DNA from: Euglena gracilis | Lineage: Eukaryota > Euglenida > Euglenophyceae > Euglenales | NCBI GenBank assembly: GCA_039621445.1 | Contig: CP154956.1 | Span: 68,022,452 to 68,086,451, forward strand | Reading direction: 5' to 3' | Length of the DNA stretch: 64,000 bases | In this document: positions 45,436 through 58,688 of the stretch, piece after piece | Position numbering within the stretch: position 1 is the stretch's first letter | Layout: the number at the start of each line of letters is the position of its first letter | Made by a program: the position numbers and the translations under genes | The notes under the pieces: model-generated | What the model was told of the DNA's origin: nothing | The model's database searches: none | What the model saw: only the letters and a program-made list of their open reading frames with translations

Positions 45436-48400
45436 ATGGCCGCCCTTCTGACCCGGCCGTGGGCGCTGGCGAGCCTCTTCGTGGCCGGCCTGCTCCTCAT
45501 CCTCGTCTCCCAGCAGTCACTGACCGGCAGGACCCGCCCAGCACTGGTTGGCCGACAGCGGCCGGCGTCCGTTCCCGTCCGTCCGCCCCCCTCCCCCCGT
45601 ATGCCCCAAACCACCCTGCGCATTTTTTTTTGGGCTGCAGCTGCTCAAGCAGTGCTGCGGCCACTTGCCCCCGGCTGCCACCGCCCCCTCCGCCGTGTCG
45701 CCCCCTCCGCCGCTCCCCGCGTTGCCCGCAGCCGCTGTGCTGCGCAAAGGGGCCAGCGCTGTGCTGCAGGCGCTGCCCCAGGTCTGTAGGATCAACCAGG
45801 GAGGAACTCGCCGTTGCGTGACACAAAAGACGCCACGTTCAGTCACCCGCACACAAAGACATTCGCAATTACGTGCCACAGAAAAGCAGTTTTTAGGTGA
45901 CCCATTTTGTCGGTCCCAAATGTCCTAGTGTCATTGTCCCTTTTCTGCTTCAGAAATTTCAAACAGCGCATTTCAGATGTCACAAACAAACAGTGCTGCA
46001 TTCTCCCTGCCAGCAATCCTCCTCTTGCGCAATACATCGCACAGTATGTCGTGTTGCCCAAGGAAGGCCTGCTGGTGTGGTCGTGCCCGCCTGAGAGGCG
46101 GTGCGGTGGCTATGGCGACCGGATGAGGCCAAGGAGGCCCCAGCACTTGATGCAAGGAGAATTTCTTTCCCAGTCTTACACAAGAAAAAAATGAGTCATA
46201 AGCCTGCCTGCAGCCAAAATTGAAAGCCTGGGCTTTCAATTTGCTGTTTTTTTCTCTTTGTCCCTGTGTTTTGTGCTGCTGGGACCCCCCCGAAAACGGT
46301 CTTTTTTGGCAATAGCACTGTTCAAGTTGGGGTGACCCCGGCAGCCCCACCTGCCCCAAATGTACCCCCCCACAACTTAACTGGGGTCAAATTTGGGGGC
46401 GGGGGTTCAAAGCATGTTTGGTGGAAACTCTCGGGACCTGAAATGTACATGTTTTTTTCACGACATTTTTTGCGGTCGTTTTCTCAAAATCCACCAACCT
46501 TATTAACATTTTAGCTGGAAACCATTTTTTTAGGCAAATAAAAGTCTCAGTTGTTGCCAAAACTGCCACGGAATGGATTTTTAGGGATTTTGCCATTCCA
46601 TGCTGCCTGCACGGGGGGGGGGGCACCTCCCCACCACCCAGATACGTTTATCCCAAGTTAACTCCCTGGCAATTGTGTCTTGCTTGCAACATCCCATTCT
46701 TGGCGTGATCCATATGTGCTCGGCGCAACCACCTCCATTCGAATCCCTCATCCCACGACAGTCTCCACTCCCCAGCGAGCACTTGTTTGGAACGAACCGG
46801 TCTTGCCCCCCCCCCGCCCCCCCAACCCAAACGGCCGCTCCCCCCCGTTCCGCCCCCCCCCCCCCGGCCGCCTTGCGGGCAAGGGATTGCCTCCGCCTTC
46901 CTGCTGGCGCTGCTCACGCGGCGGCAGTTCGGCATCTTCCACACGGACCCGGTGGAGCTGCGGGAGGTGCTCCGCCCCACTGCCCACGTGGCGTGGGACG
47001 TGTACCCCAAGGCCCGGGCCTACCCGGTGCAGATCAAGGATCGGCCCCCCAGGGCCGGGAAGGACGTCGTCTCCAAGATGCCACCCACGGTGTGGCTGGA
47101 GACCAACCAGGACCTGGTGGAGTACCTCCAGTCCCTGCGCAAGTCATCGTCATTGCCTTCTGTGAACAACCGCCCCCCGTGCCCTTGTCCTTTGTCCCTG
47201 TGGCATTATTTGGTGGCGGGGGCAAGGCAAAAAAAGTTCCAACAACCTGGTACCCCTTTGTAATTTTGACAGCCAGAGTGGCACTTAAGGGTTTTAGGCG
47301 CAACTGCGCGCGAACTTTGAACGTGTCCGACTGCTTCAGTTTGCCGTGTTTGAAACTCCGGCCAGCCACGACCCACAGACGTGTTACCCAAGCACGGTCG
47401 GAGTGCCTTGGGATTTGAACCTTGAGAAGTGCTTCCGATTGACACGTTTTGACACGTTAAAGAGGTCGTCATGGCTCGTGTTTGAAACGTCAGCCAGCAA
47501 AAGTGAAATTAAAAAATCACTCGTGCCTCGGCTTTCAAACCTCGGCGGCTGAGGGCCAGACATAAGCAGCAGAAGAGGGGTCTTCAGTGGCCGGGGCTGG
47601 ACGCCCGGTTGGTGACTGTCTGAGGAACGCTTTCACTTCTGAAAACGGCCGGTTTCGGTGTCCCCACACACGTGCAGGATGTGGGGTGTGTTGTGCAAGG
47701 TGCCGTTGGGTTGGAGGGTTGGGAGCTTTGGGTTCTGCAGGGCAGAGGGTGTACAGATGATTGGGGCCATTTGGACATGCGTGCAGTGGTGGGGCTGGTG
47801 GTATGCTGCAGCGTTGGATTACGCCGTATGTACTGACTGGCGGAGGAGATGTGTGGTCGCTGCCATGGTACAGACCCTGGCACCTGCTGGCGATCGCATC
47901 TGTGCACGGTTGGCAAGATATACGAGGACACTCCCAGTCGCTGGTTTGAAGTGGGGTCAGCTGAGTGTGCCTCCGGCCAATCCACGCACACACATGCGCC
48001 CATTTGAACACAACAAGTGTGCGTATCTGCGCACGATCTGTGGCTCTTGCCACAGAGGGTGTGCAGCCTCCGCCCTGTGAGCATGGCCAGGGTGAGGCGA
48101 TGGTTGCGGTGCGTCGTGGGAAGTCTGTGTAAGTCGTACTGTAACGTCTGCCAGCCCCAATGCTGAACGCACGTTGGTGCAAAATGCTGGTACACGAGGC
48201 AGATGCGCCTGTGGAGTGGATTATCATTTTTGGCCCCGGCTCTGCCGGGAATTGAGTGTTTTTTTTTGCTGCTTTTTTGAGGTTGGAATGACACGAAGAC
48301 ACCCAGACCTATCCCCCCAAAGTGAAAAAGCACCGACAAAAACGCCAAAACCCTGGTGACGCCTCCCCCCATTTTGTGCTCCTCACCGGTTGTTGACAGC

Positions 48401-51400
48401 TCTGGCTGGCTCCCTGGTTTTGGAGCACTTTTTTTTTGCTTTTGCCGACCCCACACTTGTGTTTTTGGGCGTTTCCCGGATCAGTCACGTCGCTGGACAG
48501 GGACGCAGGAAGGAAGGCGTGTTTGGGGCTTTTGTGAAGGCTTGTTTAGTGCGAAGGGAAAGTCCGAAGGTTCGAAGGGGAGGGAAGGGCCGTGAGTCCC
48601 CATCGAACTAGCAGTGAGGATGTGCCCGGCCTAATTGTGTCATGATGAAGCAGGAGAGGGGATCACACAAATTTCACTGGAATGATTTATGGCAGCCATG
48701 ATTTGAACAAAGAAAGAATGTCGATTTGCACAATTGCACACATCCACAAAGAAAAAGGCTTAAGTGCGAGATGCACCACCTAAGTGGAGGGTGTTGGGTT
48801 TAGAAAGTGATGGGCGAGCCCCCATTTAACTTGCCGTTGTGACATGCTCGGGCAGATTGCATGGCTGTCAATGCCGGGCAGAGGTTTTGCCTTCACCGAG
48901 GAGAAGGCAGTTCCTCTGGTCTTTCAACAGTAGAGGATTTTCAAGGGAACGGAAGTTAACGTCTGGAAGGGGGTGCCCCAGGGCTTACATCCGGAGGCGA
49001 TGTATCGTTTGCTCCGCAGGACCATGCGCACCGGCGCTCTACTTCGAACGACTTGGGAACGAAAAGTATGCCACCGTGGGGTAGTTTTTCAAACCCTGCT
49101 GCGACCCCTCCTCGGAGTCTTCAGTGCGCTTCCACACAGAGGTCTGCAGCGCCCTGTGTTTTGGAGGTGGGCTGCCTGCAGAGTGCATGTGTGTGCAGCT
49201 GTGTCTGCATGCAGCGGCGCTCTGCATTTTGGGACTGGAGACGCCATCACCCTCGCTTCAAGGGCACTGTTTGTGGAGCGCAGTGATGATTCTGCTGGAT
49301 CAAAAACTCCGGGAAATAATGACCTTTTTTTAGCAGCCTTGCGCTTGTTTCCAAAGGAATTTACATGGACAAGTCCTCTTTTTTGAATTTGGGCCCGGAT
49401 GCCCTCTTTTTGGCCAGTTCGTTTTTGAGTAGTGTTCACGTTGCGTGCAATCCGGAAACGGGGTTTGTGGAGGAGGTTATTTTCAGGGGTCTCAAAATTA
49501 GACCTGCCGATTGCGGTACCAGTTGTCAGTCATCGCAATAAATCAGGGGTTGGGTCTGTTTGGGTCTGTTTCAGAACCAAGAGTGCGGGATGTTCTCACC
49601 GTACAGCTCAATGAGGTTTAACCAGGTTTTGAATAGTGCTGAGCTCTTAATGGGATTTGCACGTAATGGACGGCCAAAAAAGACAAGCATTGCAAATTTC
49701 AGGTTACTTATGATGATGCGCCGGGGGGGTCGAAAAACGCTCGCTTTCGGCTCAAAAACAGTTTTTCTGGGTCAGGGAGCCCAAAAAACGTTGTTTCAGG
49801 CAAAAAAAATCTTTTTCGACTTTTTTTCAACCTTTTTGATTTGTTTTTGACCCAAAATCCATGGGTTTCGGGCCAAAACGTGGCGCTGGCGGGTCGAAAA
49901 ACGCTCATCTTCAGCTCAAAAACAGCTTTTCTGGGTCCGAGAGGCCAAAAAACATCATTTTGAGCAAAAAAAAATCGATTTTTTTCGGATTTTTTGACCC
50001 AAAAATGACCGAAAACTGCTAAGTCAAAAAAGGCCAGAACTGTACAAAATTGACAAAATTGGCCGAAAATGGCCGCAACTCGGGCTACACGAAGAGTTGG
50101 GGGAAAAGTAAAGCATGGTTGGACAGGGCAGGGCATTCCAAAGGCTTCATTTTTGCTCTCCGGACATTTTCTTTGATTTTGCTTCATTGTCGAGATATTT
50201 TGGGAAAACCATTTTTTGGCCCAAAAAAAAACGGCCCAAAAACACCCCAAAATGGCCGTTTTGGGTCACAAAAGCGCACCGGAACACGGGCCAGGCATGT
50301 CGGCGGCCAGAACGGCGAATGGGGCATGATATAGGGCCTCCAGGGGTACATTTGGTCAGTGGGGCACTTCCAGTGTGTTTTCTCGAGATATTTTCGAATG
50401 GACCCCCGCGAAATAGCAGAGTCGGATGAGAGGGGGGTAGGCCAATCTTACCCAGTTTGGACCCCTTCGCGCGTGAATAAGTTGGGCCTGGCGGGGAGTT
50501 GCGGGTCGAACGGAGGTGATTTGGAAACTAAAAATCCAGTCGCTCGCGACTGAAAAAAATCTGGGAACCGGGCCAGGGTCATGGTCATAATCCGCGGTTT
50601 TCACGGTCTACCCAGGGACGGGGGGGGGGAAGGGGGGGTTCGACCCCCCCTTTTCCCTGGTGGTAAGCTTCGCTCTTACCCATAAAGGCATACGAGCCCA
50701 GCGACCCCCATGTACAGCACGATTTCAGACATGTGATCCTTCCTCAGAGACCCCCAATTGGGCGCGACATGCACTCGACCCCGGCCACCAATGGCCCCTC
50801 TTCAGTGTCCATTGTCAAGGCCTCAGCCTCCTGGTGCTGTGCCTGGGGACAATGGTGGCCTCCCTGCGTCGTGTTTGTTGGCAGTGGCTTCAAAATAGGG
50901 GCCGCGAAGAAAAAGATTTTGGGGGGATTAACGCGCGCACATGCGCACGACACTTGCGTTAGCATCCCATCTCTGCTGGGGTTCTCATCCCGGGCCACAG
51001 GGTCCCTCATCCAGGCCTCAATCGTGCGCAAATGCGCACGAAGTGCTTATGTCCACAGGCGCAGGTGCGCGCGGTTAGGTGCTGAGTGTTGGTCCCTCCG
51101 GCTCAATATCTCCAATGCAGGGCCGGCAGTGGCCCTGCATTGGAGGGCTTGTGTTCCCGTCACCTGTTGTGTGTTCCGAAGTTTTTCGGAGGCCGACTGG
51201 TAGCCACTGGGGGGGTGAGCAGCAAAGACTGCATGTCCCCGTTAACCCCCCCAAATAACCTGGCGGGGGGGGGGGGGCAAAAAAAGATGCCCCCTTTCAG
51301 GCAAAATTCCTTTGCAACGCTGAAAAAAGGGTCCAAATAACCTGGAAGGGGGGCAGGGCCAAAAGTTGGTTCCAATAACCTGACACCCGCCAGTTTAGTT

Positions 51401-54400
51401 CTCTCAGTGTCGCCTCTCGTTCTGGGTGCCCCAGCACCGAGGCACACGCCACACAGGAAGGGTCGGGTCGCGCGCACTTCCACCCAAATTTACCCTCAAA
51501 GCATGCGCACTTGCGTGCGAAAGGGCGTGTCCCTACGTGCGCAGCTGCGCAGGATCGTGCCATGTGATGTGCGCATGTCGTTCTGACTGGTGGTTTCAAG
51601 CAGCGCCGGGTCCCCGACTGCAGACGGTCCGAGGTTTCTTTGGTGAAACCCTTAAGTGCCACTTTGGCTGTCTAAGTGTAAGGCAATAGTCGTCAAGGAA
51701 GAACTGGTCGGGGGGAAGGTGAAAACGATGGTTCCAGTAATTCTTGACACCTCTCGGGTTGCTTGAGGGGTTACTATGAGTGACAAGGGGCTTTCTGGCC
51801 TCTGAGATAATTGATTTTCTCAATACTGAACAGTAATATCTGAACAGTTCGTCATTGTTCAAGGGAATGACATGTGTTTTTCAGATGTTGTGAAGAAGGA
51901 ATACACAGTGTTCCTCCATACATGTCAAGGATGATAATGTTTGTGGAAATGGGCTGAGCTGGCTTTGGTGGATAAAACCCCCCTCAAATACAAGAAACCT
52001 TTTGGCCGAGTTTGGCCTGACACCCAAATATCAGCAACCCCCAAATATGAGCAACCTCCTACTGACTGCTGTGAAGGAATATTCATTAAAATGCCATTAG
52101 CAGCAAAAAATCGACATTCTAAAATCCAACAACCTCTAAATGTAAGCAACCCCCAGGGCCAAAACCCAGATGGAAGCAACTGGTTGCTTATATTGGGGGG
52201 GGGGCACTTGGTAAATTTTTTGAACATGCGCCAAACAATCCAACTTGAAGGAAATTGTCAAGAACCACACTCTGGAAAATCTATGCACAAAGAACAGTGC
52301 AATTTTTCCGGAGCTTCTGTTGCATTTGACGCCTTAATGTGAAGTTCAGGACCATTTCTAGCCCAAACAACAGTTCAATGCAACAACTCAAAAAAAAAAG
52401 CACATCAATTCAGCCACATTTTAACGTACAGTCATAAGAGCACCTGCCTGGCTCCCATTGACATTCCGGAGTGGGGGAACCACTGCGAGGTTCTAGGCAA
52501 GTTGAATGGTGAAAAAGCTTGAGGAGAATCAGTTTCTTTTTTGTTTCCCAGGTTGGAGTGGTTTCCACACTGAATTTAATGGACCGCAAGGTTCTGTTCG
52601 ATTTTAGTCGGGTGCCTACCCCACGGGGGTTGCTAGGGGCAGGCACCCCATAGCACCCATCCGACCCCCCCCAGGGGGGTCGGGTTTTTGGGGGTGCCTG
52701 CCCATGGCAGGCACCCCCTCCGACCCCGGCGCAAAAGGCGCCGGGGGCCCGGAAAAGGGTCATTTTTGGTGAAACATTTCTGGGTCCCCCCCCCGACCCC
52801 AACCCCCCGGGGGGGGTGCCTGCTGGGGGCAGGCACCCTGTGGCACCCATCCCCCCCTCCCCCCCCCCGGTCGGTAAGCACAAGCCTGACATGGACTACC
52901 TCTGAGATTGATGATGTAAAGCGGTGGAACGGTGGCGTGAGAGGCCTGCTTATGCGGCAGCGCTGACCCGGATGGGTTTGGCCGAGGGCTGCGTGGACCT
53001 GTCGTGTGTGTACGGGTGCCTCTTCAACACGCTGTTCGACGTGGGGGAGGGTCTGCAGAGCACCGTGGCCTCCATGCTGGAGGAGCACCCGCAGTTTGTG
53101 TCAGTGCAGATCAGGACGGGAGGTGGAGAGGTGTGAATTGTAGTATGTTTGACTTCTTAAAAAAGGCGGCCAAACAATGGGCCAGCAACAAAGGTGAAGC
53201 CTGCCCGCTGTGACGCAAAAAAGAACAGGCCGCAACCACAGTACTTTGTTATTTGAACAAAAAGACCCATCGTTGTTAACACCCCCTCCAGACGGCAGAG
53301 CCCCCTGGAAGGATGGACCACATTCAGGGGGCAGACCTCCTGAGCAGGCACTCCAGCTTCAAGGTTCAAGGGCTCTGCAAGACCAGGAAAGGGTCATTTT
53401 TCTGCCCGCAATTCAGCAGGGGGTGGGGTAAGGCCTTTGCCCCCCGGAAGGCCTTACCCCCGGGGATCGTCGCCAAGATCCTTGTTGGGTGAAGCCAAGC
53501 TCAATTCATTTGGTCATTATTAAAACTCTGGACCATTTTGATTTAATTGTCAGCAACTTTCGGCAATTTCCAACCATTTTGCCTGAGTTGTTGGTAACTT
53601 TCACCTGCCACCACAATTCAGAAAATGAATGCATTTAGTTTCTGCCACTCTGATTGGTGGTGCATTTTCACCGGTTCAGCACACAACCAGCGTGTTCCTT
53701 CTGGCCAATATGTTCATAGCAATGCGGGGTCAGCCCTGAGATTTTGTATGTGTCACGTTTGGATTTCTCACAACCAGGGAATTTCTTAAGCCGGAGGGTA
53801 CCCTACCCCCCGGGGGGGGGGTCCAGCCAGCCAGCAGCTCAAATCCAGCCAGCAGCCCAAATTCGGGCTGGGAGCCCCCCCCCCCCGGGGGTCGACTGAA
53901 ATAAAGTCGGGTCCAGCCCGGCCGGAGGCCGGGCCAGCCGGCCGCAGGCTGGCCAGCCAACTGGGCTGCCCAGCTCACCTATCCCTGCATTTTTTCCCCT
54001 CACCGCAGTTTCCTCCATCACAGCCCCCAGCCTTGATCTAGCTCCATCCACCAAAATGTCGAAAATGGCAAAAATGTGTTAGAAAATTTTGTTTTTCACC
54101 GACCCAGCCCAGCCCAGCCCCCTCCAACCCCGGCCCCCCCTCCCGCCCCCACCCCCCCGGGGGGGGGGGGTCCAGCCAGCAGCTCAAATCCAGCCAGCAG
54201 CCTTTTTGCCAGCCGGAGGCTGGACCCCCCCCCGGGGGGTCCTTAAGAAATTCCCTGCTCACAACCATGAAATAAGAAAGAACATCCTTTTTTATAAACC
54301 TACCTCCCCTTGTCTAAACACCACCTTTGTCTAAGCACCACCACCCTGGTTCTTTCCCATCTTTTTAAAGGTCATCTTGTTGGGGAGGCTTATTTTGCGT

Positions 54401-57400
54401 GTGGTTTTATCAGAAATTTCTTGAGAATTTGTAAATTTTGGAAACCTCTGGAGCCTGATTTGATGAGATATGTTCACTTTTTGCATCCAAATGGCTGTAA
54501 GTACAACAGTGAACCTCTGGAAGAAGGCGAAAATTCCCATTTCGGTGCGAAGCACCGGATGTTTTTTTGCAGTCAAAAATTTCCCCTTGTTTAACACCAA
54601 CCTCCCCCCCCCGGTTCTTAGCATCTTTTCTGGTTCTTAAACAAGGTGGGGGAGGTTAATTCTTAAGTGTTTCTAAAAATTGCTATATATCTTCTTGAAA
54701 TCCAAAGGTACACTGCTGCCCCTTTTCACCCATTTAAACACAAGTGTCTGGAGTTTGGACACAAAAGGTTTGAATTTGAGCAAGGGAATCTAAAATGATT
54801 TTCGGTGTGATTTTTGAACCAGGTCAGGCAAGGGCAAGATAACCTCCCTCCCCCCCAAAATAAGCCCAGGGATCAACTTTTTCGGTCCATTGCTGAAAAT
54901 CTCAAGGGGACCTTATTTTTAGGGAGGGTCTGGGTTTTTTTGTATTTTGCTGAAAATTTCAGCCGAAAGTGCTTTTTCAACGGGAGGTCCAAATATAGGT
55001 CCAAAAACAAATTTCTTTGCAATGAACAAAAAAAATTGTCTCAAAAATGCCAATTATAGAATAGAATGGTTCAAAATATAAAAAAAATTAAAAAAATACC
55101 CGTTTGGGGGCATTTTCGCTGGTTTGGGGGACAGGGAAACCCCCGCACACACGCCACACTCACGCCACTTCACGTCGTCTCGTTCTCAGTTGGTGACAAA
55201 CCTCCCCTTATGCAGCATCATGTCACCCACCTTACATGCCAAAGTCAGGCCATTTTTCTCTTTTTTTTATATTTCTTGATAAATCAACAGAAGCTCGGTC
55301 TCACGGGAATAGCAACAAAGGCATTATTTCCATTTGCAACATGAACGATGGCTCTGATGTGAACAACTGCATAAGAGATATCGGGAATGTGTCGTCATAC
55401 ACCGTCACCTGTTTCATTTACATTGCCTAGGTCCGCTCCTAAAAATCTAAAATGCTGTTTCCTCTGCCCAGAATTCTGTCCAACCGCAAGGTGCCTTCCA
55501 CCCCGGACCAACCATTTTGCCCCCCCCCCCCCAGGTCTCTGGCTGGTCGGACCCGATGCGGACGTCCCATTACGTTGTGAACCGGATGTGGGACGCGGTG
55601 GACGACTGGACAAAGCACCACTGCTTGCAGTGCGACATCTTCCTCACCACTGACTCCGCCACCCACCAGGTGTTGCTCACATTTTTGGGAAAAAGGTGCT
55701 AAATCCCCGAGGAATACGTTCGACAGGGACGCCATCTTTGTATCCCTTCCTGGATCCATGTATCCCCCCCCAAATTTTGACAGGCAGCAAAGAAGGGTGT
55801 TGATCAGAAGAATCCCAAAAGGGTATCGTGTTTCAATGGGCATCTTGTCCCGAATGTCAACTTTGAATACGACACGGAAATGTGGTCCCAGGTGGGACCC
55901 TTTGAAAATACAATACCAAACAAAATTGCTCTGGGAAGCATTAATTTCAAATTAATCTAAGCGGAAGCAAAGTGTTTGCTATTGGATGTAGCAAAGCAAT
56001 TGGATGTAGCAAAGCAAAAAGACCAGAACAAAAAGAATGGAACATAGTTTAGTTCTAAAAAATGCCAATGATCCATTGGGAGTGCCTGAAAAGAAATGTT
56101 TGCTCGAGGGAGTGTCTGGAACCAACTTGCCTTTGTATTTCATCATGCAGCAATTTTTCATGCTACATTTTAAGATTCTCATCAGCACTTGCAAAATACT
56201 TGTGTCCTGCAAAATGCAAAAGGGGGGTACACCTGAGGGCGGTCAGTGGGAGCACTCGCGCCTCATATTTTATATTTCCCCAGAATAAGATTCAAAAGTG
56301 CCACATGAAACCTGAGTATCAGGCACCTTTCACCCGATTTGTCGATGAGTATTCTGATTTCATCTGATTCCCTTCTTCGAAATCCAAGGTCAGTTGGCAC
56401 GAAACGCATGCGTTGCTTTCCTGCCTTGATTGCTTGCTTGCTTCTTTAGAAGCTGGCTTTGCAGCGGTATGGGAAGCGGCTTTTCTTCGTCAAAGGTGAC
56501 ATCACTCACTCCGACCATGGCTCTCCCCACCTGACAATTACCCTCCTCGGATGCATTCTTTTGCGCCATATGGGAAAGAACCATCGAGGCGACCGCTCCA
56601 GCCAGCAAAAGGCGGCTCTCGGGTTCCCGAAGGTGGTGCTGGACAACCTCATGATTGGTGTGTGCTTCTAGTCCACCATTGGATTGCCCAATATGGAACC
56701 AGGGCCCAGGCAAAGAGGCCCCAAGGAAGCATGAGCCACGCCGTGAGCGTCATGCTTCCTCGTTGATATCTTTCCACCATGTGCACCATCTTCGCCTCGA
56801 TTTGCGATTGTGGAGAAGAAACAGTTCTGGTTAACCCCACCTATCCAAATGTTACCTTTCGGTCTGTGAAAGTTTTGGTCGACAAATGACAGCTTGAGTC
56901 GAGAAGAAGTGGAATGAATGCGTTCTAATATTCAACAAAATGTTCCAGGTGGAATTCCATTCGGGGTGATCCCAGGCGGAATGGCCAATATGGGGGACAA
57001 TCTGGGGGGGGGGTGAGGGGATTCACACCTGCAACACTCGTGTCGTGGAGAATCCCCACAGATTTTGCGGGACAGTTTGCAGAAGAAGAAATGAAAAAAA
57101 AAGTCTGTCTGCAAGGAGAAAACCATTGGAGTTGGATTTCCAACGCCAAGATGGCTTCCAACTGCAATTTAGATTTCCAATGGGGCCTTTCCTGGCAGGC
57201 CCAGGTGAGCAAACATTGGTGGCCAAAATGCCAGAAAAGGTGGGGGATATTCTCACAGAACAAAATTGGCGAAAGAAGGCATGCAGAAATAATGATGAAA
57301 ACATCAGCAAGGCAAAAGGTGGTGCAGAGGTCTCGTGGATTCTTCCACATGGGACCATCTATTCATTTGGCGACTCCCAAGGGGCACCACCCAAATTTTC

Positions 57401-58636
57401 GAAAACCCACCCACGCACCCCCCGTGGACCCACCCGCTGAAAACCCGCCCAAAAATCAGCCACAAACCCTTGAACATTTTTCTAGCTCGGGTGGGGTTCA
57501 CCCACCCACCCACCGAAAAACCCACCCTTGGGGAGGGGCCACACAGGTGTTTGTTGCAAACACCCCAGGGGTTGCAAAAATCAGTGGATGGTCGCCTCAC
57601 GCGGTGGGGGTGTATAATCATTTGGACACCCTTTCTTTTTCTTTTCTTCTTTTTTGTTTTCTTTTTTCAAAAGAGTCTTTTACGAAAAATTTTATTCGTT
57701 TGATTAAAAAAAAGAATTCAATTCGTTTTTGAGGTGGGGGACTCCGTCGGCCAGGGGTCATTGTTATCTCACTCTCCTTGTCCATCGACCGGGCTTGTCC
57801 AACGACCCCCCCCCCAACCAGAAGCAATCTTTGTGTACGATGTTGGCCCCAAGAATTGTATGATCAATTTTCTTTTTTCTTTTGCACTTTGCATTTTTTT
57901 GTAATTTGATAGGGTTGATCACCATAAACTGGCTGTAAATGCCCAAATGGCTGAAAAAGGCCAGTGGTCCCCTCAAAATTTACTACAAATTACCAAAAAT
58001 GGTGTGCAAGATTGCAGCAAATGGCGGAAATTTGTCAAAGTTGGCCAAAAATTTGGACAGCCTTATTTTGATCACTTTCTTCCCACCTTTGGTCAGTTTT
58101 TGTCCACTGTTGGCCTTTTTTTTTGCCATTGTTGACCATTTTTGGCTAACTTTTGACCATTTTGGTTAACCCTTGGCAAAAAAAAAAGGTCAAAAGTGGC
58201 CGAAATTGGCTAAAAGTGGCCAAAAACGCTTGAAAGTGGCAAAAAATTTTCAAAGGTGGCCAAAAATGGTCAAAAGTGGCATATCCCCATGTGTGGTCAA
58301 TTTTTTTGTCAACCTGGAGTCCTCCCCCTTGTGCGGCCACCCCCTCTGGTCGGAGATGAACATTGGGGTCGTTGGGCAGCGGGGGGGGGGGAGGTAATGG
58401 GGGAAACAAAGGTGGCGAATATGAAAAAAGGACAAAGATGGATGTTCGGATTAGGCAGTGAGGTTACGCCTTGTGTTCCCCCTGTAGGATTTGCAGTGCA
58501 CGGAGTCATCTCGAACAGTGGGTTCAGCTACACCGCCGCAAGGGCCATGGTCAATGGGTTGGTGGGATCGCCCGTTTTTCGTGATTTCCCGTCTTTGGTT
58601 GACCAATGCCTTGTGATGTGTGGCGGACGAGGTTGA
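45436..58636 (+). CDS. Type II membrane glycosyltransferase, fucosyltransferase-like (multi-exon)
   Basis: Predicted Golgi enzyme moving a sugar, probably fucose from GDP-fucose, onto glycans. The N-terminus (45436, in GCCCCATGG context) gives a short cytoplasmic end and one hydrophobic anchor (LASLFVAGLLLILV). Further exons: ~45954-~46127, ~46884-47142, 52944-53130, 55535-55669, 55784-55891, 56450-56657, 58488-58636. Motifs in order: CPPERRCGGYGDRM, then GIASAFLLALLTRRQFGI, YGCLFNTLFDVG, FVSVQIRTGGGE (the basic donor-binding strand), CDIFLTTDSATHQ, RLFFVKGDITHSDHG, VVLDNLMIG and ISNSGFSYTAARA. This order matches O-fucosyltransferase/GT37-like enzymes. Phases agree from exon 3 (ends 47142) to the stop TGA at 58634-58636. 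The exon 2-3 join has no good GT donor, and the exon 1 end is uncertain. The largest intron is 5.8 kb. Acceptor specificity cannot be read. Confidence 0.75.
46884..47142 (+). CDS. Glycosyltransferase exon 3
   Basis: GC-rich exon continuing the nucleotide-sugar binding segment (IASAFLLALLTRRQFGIFHT) and running through PTVWLETNQDLVEYLQ. It ends CGC-AA/GTCATC in phase 2, which fits the acceptor GTGAGAG/G before 52944 across a 5.8-kb intron. The upstream acceptor is GGGCAAG or slightly different. Confidence 0.7.
47143..52943 (+). other. 5.8-kb glycosyltransferase intron
   Basis: Holds an R1 repeat copy (49620-50712), a C-tract fragment (51241-51400, CCCCCCAAATAACCTGGC tag), a GGGGTGCCTGC/GCAGGCACCCC palindrome-rich element (about 52613-52870) and GC-rich unique text at 47550-48600. 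The long minus-strand open frames near 47535-48456 overlap each other in two frames, which points to base composition rather than to a nested gene. Confidence 0.55.
49620..50712 (+). repeat. R1 repeat family copy
   Basis: Starts at ACCAGGTTTTGAATAGTGC and ends with the GCTTCGCTCTTACCC hairpin near 50706. Internal blocks (GGTCGAAAAACGCTC, TTTTGCTTCATTGTCGAG, CAGTCGCTCGCGACTGA) match those at 17470-18010 and 60275-61195. Confidence 0.75.
52944..53130 (+). CDS. Glycosyltransferase exon 4 with the IRTGG motif
   Basis: Encodes PAYAAALTRMGLAEGCVDLS, then CLFNTLFDVG and FVSVQIRTGGGE. The donor GAG/GTGTGA follows at phase 0. The Arg of IRTGG corresponds to the basic residue that contacts the GDP-sugar in fucosyltransferases (family knowledge). 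Confidence 0.8.
53775..54257. mobile_element. Intact CAGGG-TIR element with perfect 8-base target duplication
   Basis: Termini CAGGGAATTTCTTAAG and CTTAAGAAATTCCCTG are perfect 16-base inverted repeats. Both flanks read CTCACAAC (53767-53774 and 54258-54265). The 483-base interior is G/C tracts with CCAGCCAGCAGCTCAAATCC repeated in direct orientation at both ends. It lies in the glycosyltransferase intron 53131-55534. No coding capacity, so it is non-autonomous and apparently recent. Confidence 0.93.
58488..58636 (+). CDS. Glycosyltransferase terminal exon
   Basis: Acceptor CCTGTAG/GA. The phase joins the donor ATTG/GTGTG at 56657. Reads FAVHGVISNSGFSYTAARAM, the C-terminal segment that in relatives forms the SxSGFSxTAA sugar-nucleotide loop, then about 25 residues and TGA. 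Confidence 0.8.
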
Positions 58637-58688
58637 ATTCGACGGTGGTGCGCATGAATCGCGAACGGACGGGCTATTTTATTGAGCC

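Noticed and set aside
47535-48456. Minus-strand open frames of 255 and 290 codons inside the largest glycosyltransferase intron
   Set aside because: Two frames are open over the same bases, the region is GC-rich, and no domain, start context or splice pair supports either. Composition explains them better than a nested gene.
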